A stretch of 64,000 nt of DNA from Chromatiales bacterium (GTDB lineage: Bacteria > Pseudomonadota > Gammaproteobacteria > UBA6429), in contig JALTJN010000526.1 of the NCBI GenBank assembly GCA_027076405.1, positions 1 through 64,000 on the forward strand, read 5' to 3'. The notes under the pieces were generated by a model. The model ran no database searches. It saw only the letters and a list, made by a program, of their open reading frames with translations, and was not told the DNA's origin. Positions 62,100 through 64,000 of this stretch are shown here, piece by piece; position 1 is the stretch's first letter, and each line of letters opens with the position of its first letter. A program made the position numbers and the translations under genes.

Positions 62100-63167
62100 A
62101 TGAATAATATTAAATTCTGTCATATTATTTTATCTTTGTTGTTTCTTACAGTTCTGATGATGTCGGCTAATTTAAAGGCTGAACAGAATGAACCAGTCAT
62201 TATGACTGATGAATATGACAATGTTTTAGATGACTTTTCCGATGAATCTACAGAAGATGAAGAAATTTGTACGGATGATGAGTTATCTGAAAATAATGAT
62301 TCTTCAGATACTGAAGAGCAGGTTTATATTTCTATACTCGATACCCCTCAAAATTATATTTCACTGGGTATTGAAAGTATGGCCAGAAGCATTGATGAAT
62401 ATTTCTCTGATGACAAAGCGACCTATCAACTTAGTGGCACTTACTTGTTGCTGAGGCAAAACGTTATTTTTATAGAAGGAGGAGATATTAATTACATAAC
62501 CGATGTGTTCTTCCATCTGCGACTACCAAACACCGAAAAAAAATTAAAATTATTTTTTGAGACAACAAATAAAAATCAACCCTATGATATTTTAAATCAA
62601 TCCAGTACCACTACTGACGATTCAGAATACATTACAGGTGTAAAAGGTGAATCAGGTGAAAAATTTGGTTGGAAATATAGGCCGACACTGGGGTTACGTT
62701 TAAAGTCAACTATTGAACCCTTTGCCAGATTTAATTTTAGTACTAATTATAAGTTTGATAAATGGAATATAAACTGGCATGAAACACCTTACTGGGAACG
62801 ATTGCGAGGCTGGGGGTTTGATTCTTTTTTTGAACTAAATCGAAAAATCACTAAAAACAATTTGTTTCGGGCTTCATTATTTGCCGGTTGGCGGGAGGAT
62901 GTCGATTATTTTGAAACAAGCGAGATAGTTTCTATGCTGCATAATTTTGGGGATAAAAAAACTTTATCTTATTTTGCCGGGGCTTACGGGAGAAGTAAGC
63001 CGTCTATATCTACAACCCATTTTTTACTTGGCTTGGCTTATAAACAAAAAATATATAAAGATTATTTATTTGTAGAGCTTGCACCGCAAGTTTTATATCA
63101 GGATGTGAATAATTTTAAACCCGAACATTCTTTTACAGTGCGTATTGAGTTTTTCTTTAAGAAATAG
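62100..63167 (+). CDS. Unrecognised exported protein, probable outer-membrane beta-barrel
   Basis: 355 residues, not recognised. The signal peptide ends near ANLKA-E (about residue 27). A very acidic stretch follows (about 36-75, rich in Asp/Glu/Ser: DEYDNVLDDFSDESTEDEE). From about 115 the sequence alternates polar and aromatic residues in strands (TDVFFHLRLPNTEKKLKLFF, WGFDSFFELNRK, YLFVELAPQVLYQ) and ends RIEFFFKK, as expected for a beta-barrel, although the last residue is Lys rather than Phe. It ends 9 bp before the end of mfd, which is on the other strand. Function unknown. Confidence 0.72.
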   Translation: MNNIKFCHIILSLLFLTVLMMSANLKAEQNEPVIMTDEYDNVLDDFSDESTEDEEICTDDELSENNDSSDTEEQVYISILDTPQNYISLGIESMARSIDEYFSDDKATYQLSGTYLLLRQNVIFIEGGDINYITDVFFHLRLPNTEKKLKLFFETTNKNQPYDILNQSSTTTDDSEYITGVKGESGEKFGWKYRPTLGLRLKSTIEPFARFNFSTNYKFDKWNINWHETPYWERLRGWGFDSFFELNRKITKNNLFRASLFAGWREDVDYFETSEIVSMLHNFGDKKTLSYFAGAYGRSKPSISTTHFLLGLAYKQKIYKDYLFVELAPQVLYQDVNNFKPEHSFTVRIEFFFKK

Positions 63168-63175
63168 GGCGTGAT

Positions 63176-64000
63176 TTAGGAAAGATAATCAAACAGCTTT
63201 ATCAGTTCTTTTATTCTGAACTCAACATCGACAACAGGTTTTAATAAACGTATTTTATCATTACCATCTAATTTGTATGAGTTGGGCTGACTCTGGATTA
63301 ATTTTATAATCTTCATCGGATCAATGTCTGGTTGTTCAACGAATATAATCCGACCGCCTTCTTCACCATAATCTATCTTTTTGATACCGAATTTTGCAGC
63401 GCTTAACTTAAGTTCAGTTACTTGAATAAGTGTTTTAACTGCGGTTGGTAATAAACCAAATCGGTCAATCATTTCAACCTGTAAATCTTTTAACTCGGTA
63501 TTATCCGGTGCGCTGGCAATCCGTTTATACATAATAAGTCGTTCATGGACATCGGGAATATAATCATTAGGAATTAAAGCGGGTACATGCAGATCAACTT
63601 CCGCGCCTTGATGGAGTGGTTTTTCAAGTTCGGGTGTTTTCCCAAGTTTCATAGCTGTAACAGCTCGTTCGAGTAGTTCGGTGTACATGCTAAAACCAAT
63701 CTCGATCATCTGACCGCTTTGGCCATCTCCTAGCAGTTCACCTGCACCACGAATTTCAAGATCATGGGTAGCAAGTGTAAACCCTGTGCCGAGTGATTCA
63801 ATCGACTCAATCGCTTCAAGTCGTTTTTTAGCATCAGCGGTTAATGTTTTGCGCTTGGGAATAATTAAATAGGCATAGGCTCTGTGATGAGAGCGACCGA
63901 CACGTCCGCGTAATTGATATAGCTGTGCTAATCCGAAACGGTCAGCCTTGTTTAAAATGATTGTATTTGCACTGGGTATATCAATGCCCGTTTCAATAAT
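63176..64000 (-). CDS. mfd: Transcription-repair coupling factor Mfd, 3' part
   Basis: The C-terminal part of Mfd, open to the right edge of the window, about 274 residues. Mfd removes RNA polymerase stalled at DNA damage and recruits UvrABC. Visible in order: the helicase stretch ETGIDIPSANTIILNKADRF, the arginine-finger motif QLYQLRGRVGRS, the TRG-type segment THDLEIRGAGELLGDGQSG and the conserved end domain (LLERAVTAMKLGKTPE onward, HVPALIPNDYIPDVHERL). A shorter ATG-started frame (63709) is internal, not the gene start. csiV, def, sirB and the barrel gene are its downstream neighbours. Confidence 0.96.
   Translation of the reverse strand: MIETGIDIPSANTIILNKADRFGLAQLYQLRGRVGRSHHRAYAYLIIPKRKTLTADAKKRLEAIESIESLGTGFTLATHDLEIRGAGELLGDGQSGQMIEIGFSMYTELLERAVTAMKLGKTPELEKPLHQGAEVDLHVPALIPNDYIPDVHERLIMYKRIASAPDNTELKDLQVEMIDRFGLLPTAVKTLIQVTELKLSAAKFGIKKIDYGEEGGRIIFVEQPDIDPMKIIKLIQSQPNSYKLDGNDKIRLLKPVVDVEFRIKELIKLFDYLS

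Noticed and set aside
63176..63709. Separate 177-aa gene at the right end
   Set aside because: The frame continues upstream to the window edge with clear Mfd helicase motifs, so it is the end of mfd.

Overview
The window is an AT-rich stretch of gammaproteobacterial chromosome. The evidence is gene content and order: rpoE-rseA-rseB-rseC-mucD followed by lepA-lepB-DUF4845-rnc-era-recO-pdxJ-acpS, sdhCDAB-sdhE-ygfX facing nadB, an rpfE-type gene with recJ, prfB and lysS, and alaC-hom-thrC. This order recalls Pseudomonas, Marinobacter and Methylophaga-like free-living, often marine, lineages. I cannot name a genus. No tRNA, rRNA, CRISPR array or intact insertion sequence was seen.

The left third (1-20.7 kb) is accessory and concerns the cell surface and competition. 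It holds the 3' end of an FG-GAP repeat gene with almost identical 207-bp repeats, and a two-partner secretion pair (2538-aa exoprotein plus TpsB pore). Next comes a detached type VI secretion module (hcp, vgrG, a DUF6931-like gene, PAAR) with no obvious effector. It is followed by a four-gene minus-strand operon of exported TPR proteins, two of them predicted lipoproteins. The section ends with a two-gene unit that looks like a pore-forming toxin and its two-helix membrane immunity protein. That pair is the best candidate here for an undescribed system.

The middle (20.7-41.2 kb) is core metabolism and information processing. It contains an Mth938-like protein, alaC, hom, thrC, rpfE-type/recJ, prfB with its programmed +1 frameshift, lysS, a CHASE histidine kinase, an HDOD protein, ygfZ, the succinate dehydrogenase operon with its assembly factor, and nadB. 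Its gaps are rich in palindromic repeats. The most striking is a fourfold 69-77-bp array that starts inside the 3' end of lysS and carries two hairpins per unit. The stems of the second hairpin differ in sequence between units but stay paired. Downstream of thrC lie two diverged copies of a roughly 110-nt giant hairpin. A GGAGTCAAATT inverted repeat occurs there, and a related one follows cysM.

The right part (41.3-64 kb) begins with the sigma-E envelope-stress operon running into lepA/lepB and the rnc-era-recO-pdxJ-acpS block. A stand-alone Hpt protein, cysM and rlmD follow. Next is a compact run of CYTH phosphatase, L,D-transpeptidase, a small lipoprotein, nagZ, an MscS channel, a purine phosphoribosyltransferase and methylthioinosine phosphorylase, which covers wall recycling, osmotic protection and purine salvage. 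The window closes with csiV, a peptide deformylase, sirB, an unrecognised probable outer-membrane protein and the 3' part of mfd, cut by the window edge.
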